A stretch of DNA of 51,422 bases from an uncultured Eubacteriales bacterium (GCA_902765305.1 CACWZI010000011.1:1-51422); one strand, 5' to 3'; positions 35,878-44,334 are shown, counted from the stretch's first letter. Notes: generated by a model from the letters alone, not told the origin. Program-made: numbers and translations.

Positions 35878-38799
35878 ATGAAGATAGGATTGGACATCGG
35901 ATCGACGACGATCAAGGCCGTGGTGCTGAATGAAGCGGGGGAAATCGTGTTCCGCCGCTATGAGCGCCACAGGGCCCAGATCGCCATGCTCTGCGAGGTG
36001 CTGTTGCACGCCGTCATGGCGAAGTTTCCCGGCGAGCGCTTCCAGTTGGGCATTTCCGGTTCGGCGGGCATGGGCCTGGCGGAGGAGCTGGACATCGACT
36101 TCCTCCAGGAGGTCTATGCCACCCGCGTGGCCCTCAAACAGATGGCGCCCGAGGCCGACGTGGCCGTGGAGCTGGGCGGCGAGGACGCGAAGATACTGTT
36201 TCTCACCGGGGCCGGCGGGCTCGAGGTGCGCATGAACGGCACCTGCGCCGGCGGCACCGGCGCGTTTATCGATCAGATGGCCACCCTGATGGACGTGCCC
36301 GTGGAGCAGCTGGAGACCCTCTCCAGGGACCACGAGCGCAGCTATGCCATCGCCAGCCGCTGCGGCGTGTTCGCCAAGTCGGATATCCAGCCGCTGCTGA
36401 ACCAGGGCGCCCGCAAGGAGGACATCGCCCGCAGCATCTTCGAGGCCGTGGCGGGCCAGACCATCGCCGGCCTGGCCCAGGGCCGTGAGATCGCCGGGAA
36501 CGTGGTGTACCTGGGCGGCCCGCTGACCTTCTTCTCCGAGCTTCGCGACTGCTTCGACAGGGCGCTGGGCATAAGGGGCATCCACCCGGCGGACGCGCTG
36601 TATTCGGTGGCCATGGGCGCGGCCCTGCAGGCCGGGCGCGAGGTGGATTTGGAATCCGTCATCGCCCGGGTGCGCGAGCGCTCCAGGGAGGCCCGCTATG
36701 CCGCCTGCCCGCCGCTGTTCGAAAGCCAGGCGGAGTATGACGCCTTCCGAGAGCGCCACGCCAGGGCGCGGGTGGACATCGTCTCCCGCCCCGGCTACGC
36801 GGGAAAGGTCTACATCGGCATCGACTCCGGCTCCACCACCATCAAGGCGGTGGCCGTGGACGAGGATTTCAACCTGCTCAAGACCGCCTACATGTCCAAC
36901 AAGGGCAATCCCCTGCCCGCCGTGCGGGATTTCCTGCGCCAGTTCTACGCCGAATACCCCGACGCCACCGTGGCCGGGGCCGGCTCCACCGGCTACGGCG
37001 AGGACCTGGTCAAGACCGCCTTCCGGCTGGACTGCGGCGTGGTGGAGACCATGGCCCACCTGATCGCCGCCCGGAAGCTGCAGCCGGGGGTGGATTTCAT
37101 CATCGACATCGGCGGCCAGGACATCAAGTGCTTCAAGATCAAGGACGACGCCATCGACGACATCTTCCTGAACGAGGCCTGCTCGTCGGGCTGCGGTTCC
37201 TTCATACAGACCTTCGCCCAGGCCGCGGGGGGCCTGCCCGTGGACGAATTCGCCCGCCGGGGCCTGCTGGCCAAACACCCGGTGGACCTGGGCTCCCGCT
37301 GCACCGTATTCATGAATTCCTCGGTGAAGCAGGCCCAGAAGGACGGCGCGACCCTGGAGGACATCTCCGCCGGGCTGTCCATCTCCATCGTGAAAAACGC
37401 GCTGTACAAGGTCATCCGCACCGCCGACGCCTCCCAGCTGGGCGAGCGCATCGTGGTGCAGGGCGGCACGTTTTTAAACGACGCGGTGCTCCGGGCCTTC
37501 GAACGGGAGATCGGCCGGGACGTGGTGCGGCCCAACATCGCCGGCCTGATGGGGGCCTACGGCGTGGCGCTGTGGAGCGCCACCCATACCCCCGGCGGGC
37601 GCAGCGGCATACTGACCGCGTCAGAGCTGGAACACTTCAGTCAGAAGACCACCAACACCCGCTGCCAGGGCTGCCAGAACCACTGCATGCTGACCATCAT
37701 ACGCTTCGAGGGCGAGGCGGGCGGCGCGCCCCGGCGCTTCATCTCCGGCAACCGCTGCGAGAAGATGACCGGCGGCGGCAAGACCACCATGCCTAACCTG
37801 TACGAGGAAAAGCGGAAAATGCTGCGGGCATACCCGTCGGGCGAGCGCAAGCGGGGCCGCATCGGCATCCCCATGGGCCTGAACCTGTACGAGCTGTACC
37901 CCTTCTGGCACGCGCTGTTCACGAAGCTGGGCTTCCAGGTGATCCAGTCCCCCGAGTCCGATCACGCGCTGTACGCCTCGGGCCAGCGCACCATTCCCTC
38001 GGACACGGCCTGCTATCCCGCCAAGCTGATGCACGGCCATGTGGAGTGGCTGCTGCGGCAGAATGTGGACGCCATATTCTATCCCTGCATGAGCTACAAC
38101 CTGGACGAGCACCGGGGCGACAACCACTACAACTGCCCGGTGGTGGCCTACTACCCCGAGGTTTTGCGGCTGAACGTGCCGGGTCTGAAGCAGACGAAGT
38201 TCATCAGCGACTACCTGGGCATCCACCGCCCGAAGGACTTCGAGAAGAAGTTCCCGGCGATACTGGAAAAATACTTTCCCGGCATCCCCGCCAGGGAGGT
38301 GAAGACCGCGGTGCGCGGGGCCTACCAGGCCTACGAGGATCACATGGCCAAGGTCCGCGCCCGTGGCGCGGAAATGCTGGCGGACGCCCGGGCGAAGGGC
38401 CTGCCGGTGGTGGTGCTCTGCGGGCGACCCTACCACATCGACCCGGAGATCAGCCACGGCATCGACCAGCAGATCGCCCAGCTGGGCGCGGTGGTGGTCA
38501 CCGAGGATTCGGTGAACCTCAATGAACAGAAGTTCAGCGTGAACGTGCTGAACCAGTGGACCTACCATTCCCGGCTGTATTCGGCGGCGAAGTTCGTGGC
38601 CGAGTGCGGCGATAACAATATCAACCTGGTGCAGCTGGTGTCCTTCGGCTGCGGCGTGGACGCCATCACCACCGACGAGGTGCGCAGCATACTGCAATCG
38701 GGCGGCCGGCTGTACACCCAGCTGAAGATCGACGAAATCTCCAACCCCGGCGCGGTGCGCATCCGCCTGCGCAGCCTGTTCGCGGCATTGGAACAATAG
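35878..38799 (+). CDS. Tandem acyl-CoA dehydratase activase with DUF2229 domain
   Basis: This large protein (973 aa) has two BadF/BcrA-type ASKHA ATPase domains in tandem. Copy one (about residues 1-290) starts MKIGLDIGSTTIKAVVLN and has cluster cysteines in TCAGGTGA (near 122) and SRCGVF (near 162). Copy two (about 310-580) starts VYIGIDSGSTTIKAVAVD and has CSSGCGSF (near 435) and SRCTVF (near 475). A Cys-rich link (CQGCQNHC near 600) leads to a DUF2229 domain (about 660-970). Such activases pass electrons to 2-hydroxyacyl-CoA dehydratases. GGAG seven bases upstream sets ATG 35878. The stop TAG is the start of the repeat array. Confidence 0.88.
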   Translation: MKIGLDIGSTTIKAVVLNEAGEIVFRRYERHRAQIAMLCEVLLHAVMAKFPGERFQLGISGSAGMGLAEELDIDFLQEVYATRVALKQMAPEADVAVELGGEDAKILFLTGAGGLEVRMNGTCAGGTGAFIDQMATLMDVPVEQLETLSRDHERSYAIASRCGVFAKSDIQPLLNQGARKEDIARSIFEAVAGQTIAGLAQGREIAGNVVYLGGPLTFFSELRDCFDRALGIRGIHPADALYSVAMGAALQAGREVDLESVIARVRERSREARYAACPPLFESQAEYDAFRERHARARVDIVSRPGYAGKVYIGIDSGSTTIKAVAVDEDFNLLKTAYMSNKGNPLPAVRDFLRQFYAEYPDATVAGAGSTGYGEDLVKTAFRLDCGVVETMAHLIAARKLQPGVDFIIDIGGQDIKCFKIKDDAIDDIFLNEACSSGCGSFIQTFAQAAGGLPVDEFARRGLLAKHPVDLGSRCTVFMNSSVKQAQKDGATLEDISAGLSISIVKNALYKVIRTADASQLGERIVVQGGTFLNDAVLRAFEREIGRDVVRPNIAGLMGAYGVALWSATHTPGGRSGILTASELEHFSQKTTNTRCQGCQNHCMLTIIRFEGEAGGAPRRFISGNRCEKMTGGGKTTMPNLYEEKRKMLRAYPSGERKRGRIGIPMGLNLYELYPFWHALFTKLGFQVIQSPESDHALYASGQRTIPSDTACYPAKLMHGHVEWLLRQNVDAIFYPCMSYNLDEHRGDNHYNCPVVAYYPEVLRLNVPGLKQTKFISDYLGIHRPKDFEKKFPAILEKYFPGIPAREVKTAVRGAYQAYEDHMAKVRARGAEMLADARAKGLPVVVLCGRPYHIDPEISHGIDQQIAQLGAVVVTEDSVNLNEQKFSVNVLNQWTYHSRLYSAAKFVAECGDNNINLVQLVSFGCGVDAITTDEVRSILQSGGRLYTQLKIDEISNPGAVRIRLRSLFAALEQ

Positions 38800-39002
38800 C
38801 GGCAACCTGCCGCCACGATCCCCCGTAGCGGCGGCAACCTGCCGCCACGATCCCCCGTAGCGGCGGCAACCTGCCGCCACGGTCCCCCGTAGCGGCGGCA
38901 ACCTGCCGCCACGGTCCCCCGTAGCGGCGGCAACCTGCCGCCCCCCGTAGCGGCGGCAACCTGCCGCCACGGTCCCCCGTAGCGGCGGCGCCTGCGCCGC
39001 CA
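38797..39002 (+). repeat. Array of seven GC-rich hairpin repeats (mostly 32-bp period)
   Basis: Units begin at 38797 (short, on the stop codon), 38825, 38857, 38889, 38921, 38947 and 38979. Most are 32 bp, and one is 26 bp. Each has the core GTAGCGGCGGCAACCTGCC, which folds as GGCGGCA acc TGCCGCC, and a spacer of the type ACGGTCCCCC. The last unit differs (GGCGGCG cctg CGCCGCC). The unit spacing is nearly all repeat, so it is not a CRISPR. Confidence 0.95.
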
Positions 39003-39038
39003 TAATCCGCGAAATCGGAACGAAAGAACGCTAAACCT

Positions 39039-40280
39039 ATGCAAGACCGAATCGAATTTACCCGGGAGATGAAGCGGGATTACACCATCCTGATCCCGAA
39101 CATGCTGCCGGTGCACCTGAAGCTGGTGCGCGACGTATTCCAGCTGCACGGCTACCGCATGGTGCTGCTGCAGAACGAGGGCCCCTCCGTGGTGGAGACG
39201 GGCCTGAAATACGTGCACAACGACACCTGCTATCCCGCCCTGCTGTGCATCGGCCAGTTCATCGACGCGCTGCAAAGCGGCCAGTACGACGTGCACAAGA
39301 CAGCCCTGATCATCACCCAGACCGGCGGCGGCTGCCGCGCTTCAAATTATATCTTCCTGCTGCGCAAGGCGCTGGCCAAGGCGGGGCTGGGCTTCGTGCC
39401 CGTCATTTCACTCAATCCCGTGGGCCTGGAGAAGAACAGCGGCTTCAAGCTGACGCTGACGCTGCTGCTGCAGTCCATGATGATGATACTCTACGCCGAC
39501 GTGCTGATGTGCCTGAAGAACCAGGTGGAGCCCTACGAGAACGAAAAGGGCGCCTGCGCGGCGCTGGTGGACGCCTGGGCCGACCGCCTGACCGAGCAGT
39601 TCCGGCGCAACCCCCGGGCCGCGGCGCTGCGGTTCAGGGGCAATGTGGCGCAGATCGCGAAGGACTTCGAGGCCGTGCCCTGGACTTACGCCGAGAAGAT
39701 CCAGGTGGGCATCGTGGGCGAGATTTACGTCAAGTATTCCGACATGGCCAACAACCACCTGGAGCGGTTCCTGCTGGACCAGGGCTGCCAGGTGAACGTG
39801 CCCGGGCTGATGGGCTTTTTGCTGAACGCCCTGGACCACAACATCGACGACGTGGACCTGTACGGCGGCAACAAGGTCAGGCAATTCGGCTTCAAACAGG
39901 TGATGCGCTACGTGGACCACGTGGAAAAGACCATCTCGAAGGCCATCCGCGGCAACAGCCGCTTCAGGCCCCCGGCCCCCTACCAGACCACCCGCAAGGA
40001 GCTGGGCGACGTGCTGGGCGTGGGCTGCAAGATGGGCGAGGGCTGGCTGCTGACCGCCGAGATGTGCGAGCTGATCGACAGCGGCGTTCCCAACATCGTG
40101 TGCGTGCAGCCCTTCGGCTGCCTGCCCAACCACATCGCCGGCAAGGGCACCATCCGCGCCCTGCGGGAAAAGTATCCAGAGGCCAACATCGTCCCCATCG
40201 ACTACGACCCCGGCGCCACGCGGGTCAACCAGGAAAACCGGCTGAAGCTGATGCTGGCGGTGGCGAGGGAGGAAAAATAG
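39039..40280 (+). CDS. 2-hydroxyacyl-CoA dehydratase subunit-like protein (HgdB family)
   Basis: This protein (413 aa) matches the iron-sulfur dehydratase component family. Conserved cysteines lie in NDTCYPALL (near 65), GGGCRASNY (near 103) and QPFGCLPNHIAGKG (near 360). In many Clostridia the same region is fused behind the activase and DUF2229 domains in one chain of about 1,400 residues (family knowledge); here it is a separate gene, 239 bp downstream of the activase. No CoA-transferase or acyl-CoA dehydrogenase is near, so a role in amino acid fermentation is not shown. The ribosome site is poor. Confidence 0.85.
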   Translation: MQDRIEFTREMKRDYTILIPNMLPVHLKLVRDVFQLHGYRMVLLQNEGPSVVETGLKYVHNDTCYPALLCIGQFIDALQSGQYDVHKTALIITQTGGGCRASNYIFLLRKALAKAGLGFVPVISLNPVGLEKNSGFKLTLTLLLQSMMMILYADVLMCLKNQVEPYENEKGACAALVDAWADRLTEQFRRNPRAAALRFRGNVAQIAKDFEAVPWTYAEKIQVGIVGEIYVKYSDMANNHLERFLLDQGCQVNVPGLMGFLLNALDHNIDDVDLYGGNKVRQFGFKQVMRYVDHVEKTISKAIRGNSRFRPPAPYQTTRKELGDVLGVGCKMGEGWLLTAEMCELIDSGVPNIVCVQPFGCLPNHIAGKGTIRALREKYPEANIVPIDYDPGATRVNQENRLKLMLAVAREEK

Positions 40281-40376
40281 CCGCATCCATTCATCGTAGC
40301 GAGGGCCAGGAGGCCGCAACAGAAGATTCAGATGCGTCGGACAGAACAGCTATAAACGTGCAAAGGAGTGGTATCC

Positions 40377-41036
40377 ATGACGACAAATCAGCAGAAGGGC
40401 AATTGCTATCTCTGTGGGGCCGAGCTGGGCAAGGTGGCGATGAAGAACCACATCCTCAAGCAGCACAGCGATCCCGCCGGGGAGCAGGAATGCTGCCTGA
40501 TCAAGGTGGAGGGCATGGACAAGCGCTACTGGCTTCTGCTGGACGCGCCGACGACAGCGTCACTGAAGAACCTCGACGACTTCCTGCGCAGGATCTGGCT
40601 GGAGTGCTGCGGCCACATGAGCGCCTTCATGGGCGATGGTTATCAGGAATTTCCGATGAGCCGCAGGCTGAGCGCCTTCCCCGAGGGCTCGCGGATCGGC
40701 TATGAATACGACTTCGGCGATACCACCCGGCTGCTGGTCAGCTTTATAGGTCAGACGCGCCGGAAGAAGCAGCGCGAGGTCGTGCGTCTGCTGGCCAGGA
40801 ACGCGCCCATCGAATGGAAGTGCGCCAAGTGCGGAAAGCCCGCGGAGCTGGTGGATACGGAGGATATGTTTGGGGAAGAGCCTTCGTGTTATTGCGAGGC
40901 CTGCGCGAAGAAGTCGGAGGTTGACCTGGACATGGCCCTGCCCATCACAAACTCCCCCCGCATGGGCGTATGCGCCTATGAGGGAGAACTGGATCACTAT
41001 GGGTTCGATGAATACGCGAAGTGCAATAAGAAGTGA
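40377..41036 (+). CDS. Plasmid pRiA4b ORF-3-like protein flanked by zinc-finger motifs
   Basis: The central part (about residues 40-140) has the pRiA4b ORF-3 signature GYEYDFGDTTRLLV. The N-terminus has a C2H2-like set (C10, C13, H25, H30 in NCYLCGAELGKVAMKNHILK). The C-terminal part has C149, C152, C171, C173 and C176 (CAKC, then CYCEAC), a zinc-ribbon-like set (219 aa in all). The function of the family is unknown; some members ride on mobile elements. The start is ATG 40377 with AAAGGAG eight bases upstream. The stop TGA overlaps the first bases of a palindromic repeat. Confidence 0.8.
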   Translation: MTTNQQKGNCYLCGAELGKVAMKNHILKQHSDPAGEQECCLIKVEGMDKRYWLLLDAPTTASLKNLDDFLRRIWLECCGHMSAFMGDGYQEFPMSRRLSAFPEGSRIGYEYDFGDTTRLLVSFIGQTRRKKQREVVRLLARNAPIEWKCAKCGKPAELVDTEDMFGEEPSCYCEACAKKSEVDLDMALPITNSPRMGVCAYEGELDHYGFDEYAKCNKK

Positions 41037-41095
41037 GTCACGGGGACAGGTACACTGACTCATGCGAAATGAGTCAGTGTACCTGTCCCCGAGTC
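41035..41095. repeat. GAGTCACGGGGACAGGT palindromic element, copy A
   Basis: Perfect 23-bp arms (41041-41063 and 41069-41091) are separated by GCGAA. The left end carries GAGTCA, overlapping the stop codon of the pRiA4b-like gene. It shares its outer core with elements at 42362 and 47620. Confidence 0.9.
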
Positions 41096-41111
41096 TTACT
41101 GAGGAGGCACA

Positions 41112-41912
41112 ATGGATAAATATATCGAAGGAAATAAGGCCGCCTGGGAAGAGGCGTTTGAGAACAGGGACGCTTCCTGGGGCGCAGATATCGCGGAGCG
41201 CATCCGAACAGAGGATTATCCCTTCTTCAACGAGGAAACGAAGAGCGCGTTGAAGAAGCTCCCTACAGAAAGGGCCGTGATCGGTCAGTTCTGCTGCAAT
41301 AACGGGCGGGAGCTGCTTTCCCTGGTCAAATGCGGCAGGGCGAAGAAGGGCGTCGGATTTGACATCGCTGAAAACCAGGTGGCGTTCGCCAACGAAAAAG
41401 CTAAGGAACTGGATCTTCCCTGCGCGTTTGAGGCGGTGAATATCTACGATCTGGATGACCGCTATCGGGAACAGTTTGATCTGGTGATCATTACCATCGG
41501 GGCCCTCTGCTGGTTCGCCGACCTGGATCGCTTCTTTGCCGTCGTCGCAAAGTGTATGAAGGCCGGCGCTGTCATTTTGATTAACGAACAGCATCCCTGC
41601 ACGAATATGCTTGCCACGGAAGGCGAAAAACTGTTCGATCCTGAACACAGAACCGCCTGCCATTATTCCTACTTTGAGCATGAATGGACGGGGAATGAGG
41701 GCATGTATTACATGACGCAGAAGAGGTATCGCTCAAAGACCTTTACCGACTTCACCCATCCGATGTCGGAAATCATTTCGGGCATGTGCGGCAACGGGAT
41801 CGTCGTGACCGGACTCGAGGAGTACGATCACGATATCAGCGGCGGCTTCAGCACCCTCGACCACAGCGGCTTTCCCCTTTCCATGATTATCCATGGACGG
41901 AAGGTGGAATGA
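41112..41912 (+). CDS. Class I SAM-dependent methyltransferase
   Basis: This small-molecule-type methyltransferase (266 aa) has a degenerate motif I, VIGQFCCNNGRELLSLVK near residue 56. GVGFDIAENQVAFANEKAKE lies near 81, with the acidic residue that contacts SAM. The strand ending QFDLVIITIGALCWF is near 120 and the aromatic-rich C-terminal half near 170-200. The substrate is unknown. GAGGAGG upstream supports the ATG. It starts 16 bp after repeat copy A. Confidence 0.8.
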   Translation: MDKYIEGNKAAWEEAFENRDASWGADIAERIRTEDYPFFNEETKSALKKLPTERAVIGQFCCNNGRELLSLVKCGRAKKGVGFDIAENQVAFANEKAKELDLPCAFEAVNIYDLDDRYREQFDLVIITIGALCWFADLDRFFAVVAKCMKAGAVILINEQHPCTNMLATEGEKLFDPEHRTACHYSYFEHEWTGNEGMYYMTQKRYRSKTFTDFTHPMSEIISGMCGNGIVVTGLEEYDHDISGGFSTLDHSGFPLSMIIHGRKVE

Positions 41913-41960
41913 GATGCGGTGATGGACGACAGGCGTCACTGTAATTAATGGTATTCTGTA

Positions 41961-41989
41961 TTGACATCGCACATACAATGCACTATACT
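41961..41989 (+). promoter_or_regulatory. Promoter of the second DinJ-type antitoxin gene
   Basis: TTGACA (41961-41966) and TATACT (41984-41989) are 17 bp apart. The inverted repeat ACATACA / TGTATGT (41971-41977, 41989-41995) overlaps the -10 and is a candidate antitoxin operator. Confidence 0.8.
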
Positions 41990-42008
41990 GTATGTGGAGG
42001 TGAGCGCC

Positions 42009-42272
42009 ATGACCAATGTAACCATCCGCATGGACGAAGGCTTGAAGAAGCGTTCCGAAGCGCTGTTTGAGGAAATGGGCCTGAGCATGACGGCGGCGAT
42101 CACGCTGTTTATCAAGACGGCGGTCCGGGAAAACCGCATCCCCTTTGAAATCCGCGTCGATCCGTTTTTCAGCGAGGTCAACCAGCGCCGCCTGCGCGAA
42201 GCCGCTGCGGACATGGATGCCCGTCGGAACGTTGCTGTTCACGATCTAATCGAGGATGACGCCGATGATTAA
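42009..42272 (+). CDS. RelB/DinJ-family antitoxin (partner toxin broken)
   Basis: This antitoxin (87 aa) has a ribbon-helix-helix N-terminus, MTNVTIRMDEGLKKRSEALF, with the DinJ block GLSMTAAITLFIKTAV and IPFEIRVDPFF. It resembles the antitoxin at 11.6-11.9 kb but is clearly divergent. GGAGG lies seven bases upstream. Its end overlaps the start of the yoeB-like remnant by eight bases. As the toxin is truncated, it may persist as a solitary repressor or guard against the other YoeB. Confidence 0.88.
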   Translation: MTNVTIRMDEGLKKRSEALFEEMGLSMTAAITLFIKTAVRENRIPFEIRVDPFFSEVNQRRLREAAADMDARRNVAVHDLIEDDADD

Positions 42273-42399
42273 GGTATGGCACGACCAGGCCTGGCAGGAC
42301 TACCTGTATTGGCAGCAGGAAAGCCGATCGATGCTCAAACGCATCAATATGCTCATTCGTAGAGTCACGGGGACAGGTTCCTTGACTCACTTTATATGA
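42265..42399 (+). pseudogene. Truncated YoeB toxin gene
   Basis: The reading frame starts MIKVWHDQAWQDYLYWQQES and follows YoeB for about 32 residues. It then runs into palindromic element B, reads about 11 unrelated codons and stops. The catalytic Glu, Arg and His-Tyr of the intact YoeB at 11.4 kb are all missing, so no active toxin can be made. Confidence 0.9.
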
Positions 42400-42424
42400 G
42401 TCAAGGAACCTGTCCCCGTGACTC
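42362..42424. repeat. GAGTCACGGGGACAGGT palindromic element, copy B
   Basis: Perfect 28-bp arms (42362-42389 and 42397-42424) flank a 7-nt loop. It breaks the yoeB-like gene. The outer 17 bases match copy A and the ends of the MITE-like element at 47.6 kb. Confidence 0.95.
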
Positions 42425-42449
42425 AATGAATAAGTCGCGTAGAATTCGC

Positions 42450-42486
42450 ATAAAATCCACATAAAATGGTTTTATGCGGATTTTAT
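42450..42486. repeat. AT-rich palindrome next to the AlbA_2 gene promoter
   Basis: Arms ATAAAATCCACATAAAA (42450-42466) and TTTTATGCGGATTTTAT (42470-42486) match at 16 of 17 positions around a 3-bp centre. The right arm touches the -35 box, so it is a good operator candidate. Confidence 0.75.
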
Positions 42487-42514
42487 TTGACTTTTCGCCA
42501 GAAAACAGTATAAT
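42487..42514 (+). promoter_or_regulatory. Promoter of the AlbA_2-type gene
   Basis: TTGACT (42487-42492) and TATAAT (42509-42514) are 16 bp apart. Confidence 0.7.
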
Positions 42515-42553
42515 AGTTTATATAAAGTCGATCAAATTCTGGAGTTGATGGAA

Positions 42554-43984
42554 ATGCAGGAACAGCAATTGGTTATGCTGGCGGAAAAGCTTCAGAGAAT
42601 ACAGACAGAGCTGCCCGATGTCGAGGTCAAAGCGGCAAAGCAGGGATGCCCGAAAATATTTGATTCCCTCTCCAGTCTTGCCAATCAAAGCGGTGGAGGC
42701 ATTATACTGTTTGGCTTGGATGAAAGGGCGGGATTTGAGGCGTGCGGTGTCTACGATGCCGGCGACCTGATGAAGCAGGTGACCAATCAGTGCCTGCAAA
42801 TGGAGCCTGAGCTGAGGCCGCTGTATACTGCCGCGGAATACGAAGGGCGCATCATCGTCAGTGCGGAAATACCTGAGGTAGAATACGAGAGAAGGCCCTG
42901 CTATTACAAGGGCAAGGGGCGCCTTGCGGGTTCCTATATTCGCGTGGGGGACCAGGACCTTCATATGCCAGAATATGAGGTCTACAGCTATGAGGCGTAT
43001 CGAAAAAAGACCCAGGACGAGCTTCGGCCTTGTCCCCGGGCGACGATGGAGGACCTGGACGCCAGTGCGGTGAACGCCTTTGAATCTGTGGTCAAGAGCA
43101 AAAAGCCCAACCTGAGCAGCCTGGGCAGGGACAGGGCGCTGCAAATGCTGGGAATGACCGAGGGCGGAGGCCCGACGCTGGCAGGCCTGATGCTCCTGGG
43201 GACATATCCCCAGGCCTGTTTTCCGCAGTTTTGCATCACAGCTGTCGTCGTACCGGGATCAAAGCTTGGCGAAGTCAGCGAACTCGGCGAGCGATTTACC
43301 GATAACGCGAGGATCGAGGGGACGCTTCCCCAGATGCTGGAACAGGCGATGGCCTTTGTTGCCCGCAATATCCCTGTTGCGACCGTCATCGACCCTGTGA
43401 CGGGTAGGCGCACAGACCGGCCGCTGTATCCCGTGATCGCCGTTCGGGAAATCTTGCTCAATGCGCTGATACACAGGGATTACAGCATCCATACGGAATC
43501 CATACCGATTGTGCTGCGGCTGTTTTCAGATCGGCTGGAGCTGGAAAACCCCGGCGGGTTGTACGGGCGAATGACGCTGGATCTCCTGGGCAGGGCAACT
43601 GCCGATACCCGAAATCCGTTTATCGCCGGAGCGATGGAGCTGCTTTCATTGACGGAAAACCGCTATTCGGGCATTCCGACGATCCAGCGCGTGATGCGGG
43701 AGAACGGGCTTCGTCCCGCCGAATTTGAGATCATTCGCGGCAGCTTTCGCGTAACGCTGTACAATCGCCGTTCGATTCAGAATGTGGATGCCGGAGATAT
43801 TAAACAGCAAATTGTGGAGTTTTGCAATATTCCAAGAACCCGGGAGGAATTGGCAAACCGATTTTCCGATATGACGATCAGTTATTTCATGGGGCGATAC
43901 CTGAAGCCCCTGATCCAGCAGGGCATCATTCACCTCAGCATACCCGATAAGCCGAGGAGCAAGTATCAAAAATACTATGCGTGA
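42554..43984 (+). CDS. AlbA_2 (Schlafen-type) and HATPase_c_4 domain protein
   Basis: The N-terminal AlbA_2/Schlafen-like domain (about residues 15-130) has VEVKAAKQGCPKIFDSLSSL, then ANQSGGGIILFGLDE. A GHKL-type ATP-binding domain follows (about 290-400, AVREILLNALIHRDYSIH and LELENPGGLYG). A C-terminal winged-helix region ends the protein (476 aa). Members are often called transcriptional regulators or sit in defence islands; the role here is not shown. The start is ATG 42554, nine bases after GGAG; earlier TTG/ATG codons are too close to it. Confidence 0.85.
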   Translation: MQEQQLVMLAEKLQRIQTELPDVEVKAAKQGCPKIFDSLSSLANQSGGGIILFGLDERAGFEACGVYDAGDLMKQVTNQCLQMEPELRPLYTAAEYEGRIIVSAEIPEVEYERRPCYYKGKGRLAGSYIRVGDQDLHMPEYEVYSYEAYRKKTQDELRPCPRATMEDLDASAVNAFESVVKSKKPNLSSLGRDRALQMLGMTEGGGPTLAGLMLLGTYPQACFPQFCITAVVVPGSKLGEVSELGERFTDNARIEGTLPQMLEQAMAFVARNIPVATVIDPVTGRRTDRPLYPVIAVREILLNALIHRDYSIHTESIPIVLRLFSDRLELENPGGLYGRMTLDLLGRATADTRNPFIAGAMELLSLTENRYSGIPTIQRVMRENGLRPAEFEIIRGSFRVTLYNRRSIQNVDAGDIKQQIVEFCNIPRTREELANRFSDMTISYFMGRYLKPLIQQGIIHLSIPDKPRSKYQKYYA

Positions 43985-44010
43985 ACGATGAAAATGGAAC
44001 AGCGCCATGT

Positions 44011-44049
44011 GCAAATGAGGGGAGGCCGCAATGGCCTCCCTTCATTTGC
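44011..44049. terminator. Hairpin between convergent AlbA_2 and XRE genes
   Basis: A 17-bp stem with one G-T pair (44011-44027 with 44033-44049; GGGAGGCC / GGCCTCCC in its core) has loop GCAAT. There is no long T-run. The XRE stop codon lies inside it. Confidence 0.65.
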
Positions 44050-44248
44050 GCTTCAGGCTCAACACGTAATCCGCGCTGACGTTGTAGTATTCGCACAGCG
44101 TGCGCAGGTGGCGTATCGGCATTTCGTTGATGCCGTTTTCATAGCGTGAATACACTTGCTGGGTGGTGCCGAGGACGCTGGCCACGGCGCTCTGCTTCAG
44201 ATCCCGGTCTTCCCGCAGCTCGCGGAGGATTTCCCAGTAAGCCTTCAT
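44042..44248 (-). CDS. XRE-family helix-turn-helix regulator
   Basis: This small DNA-binding protein (68 aa) is almost wholly one HTH domain: DLKQSAVASVLGTTQQVYSR (about 16-35), then YENGINEMPIRHLRTLCEYY. AAGGTG seven bases before ATG 44248 sets the start; a GTG three codons earlier overlaps it. It is divergent from the secreted-protein genes, with inverted repeats in the gap, so it may control itself and them. Confidence 0.88.
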   Translation of the reverse strand: MKAYWEILRELREDRDLKQSAVASVLGTTQQVYSRYENGINEMPIRHLRTLCEYYNVSADYVLSLKRK

Positions 44249-44260
44249 AGTAGACACCTT

Positions 44261-44276
44261 ATGTGTAGCTTCACAT
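44261..44276. promoter_or_regulatory. Small inverted repeat upstream of the XRE gene
   Basis: ATGTG (44261-44265) and CACAT (44272-44276) flank TAGCTT, just before the XRE start. It could be a repressor site. Confidence 0.35.
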
Positions 44277-44286
44277 GAATAGTATA

Positions 44287-44334
44287 TTTACACCAGAAGG
44301 AGTGTATAGAAATATACATCATATCTGGTGTAAA
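44287..44334. promoter_or_regulatory. Large inverted repeat in the XRE/secreted-protein gap
   Basis: Arms TTTACACCAGA (44287-44297) and TCTGGTGTAAA (44324-44334) enclose TGTATA gaaa TATACA (44303-44318). It is a candidate operator, or a hairpin followed by A-rich sequence. Confidence 0.55.

Noticed and set aside
38797-39002. CRISPR-like regular repeats
   Set aside because: The repeated part fills nearly the whole period, the spacers are almost identical, and no cas gene is near. It is a hairpin array.
37621-39003. Minus-strand frame with repeated peptide over the hairpin array
   Set aside because: The peptide repeat only reflects the DNA repeat, and the rest is antisense to the activase gene.
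40377-41036. Evidence for a plasmid from the pRiA4b family name
   Set aside because: The family is common on chromosomes, and the window carries dnaA and parS of the main chromosome.
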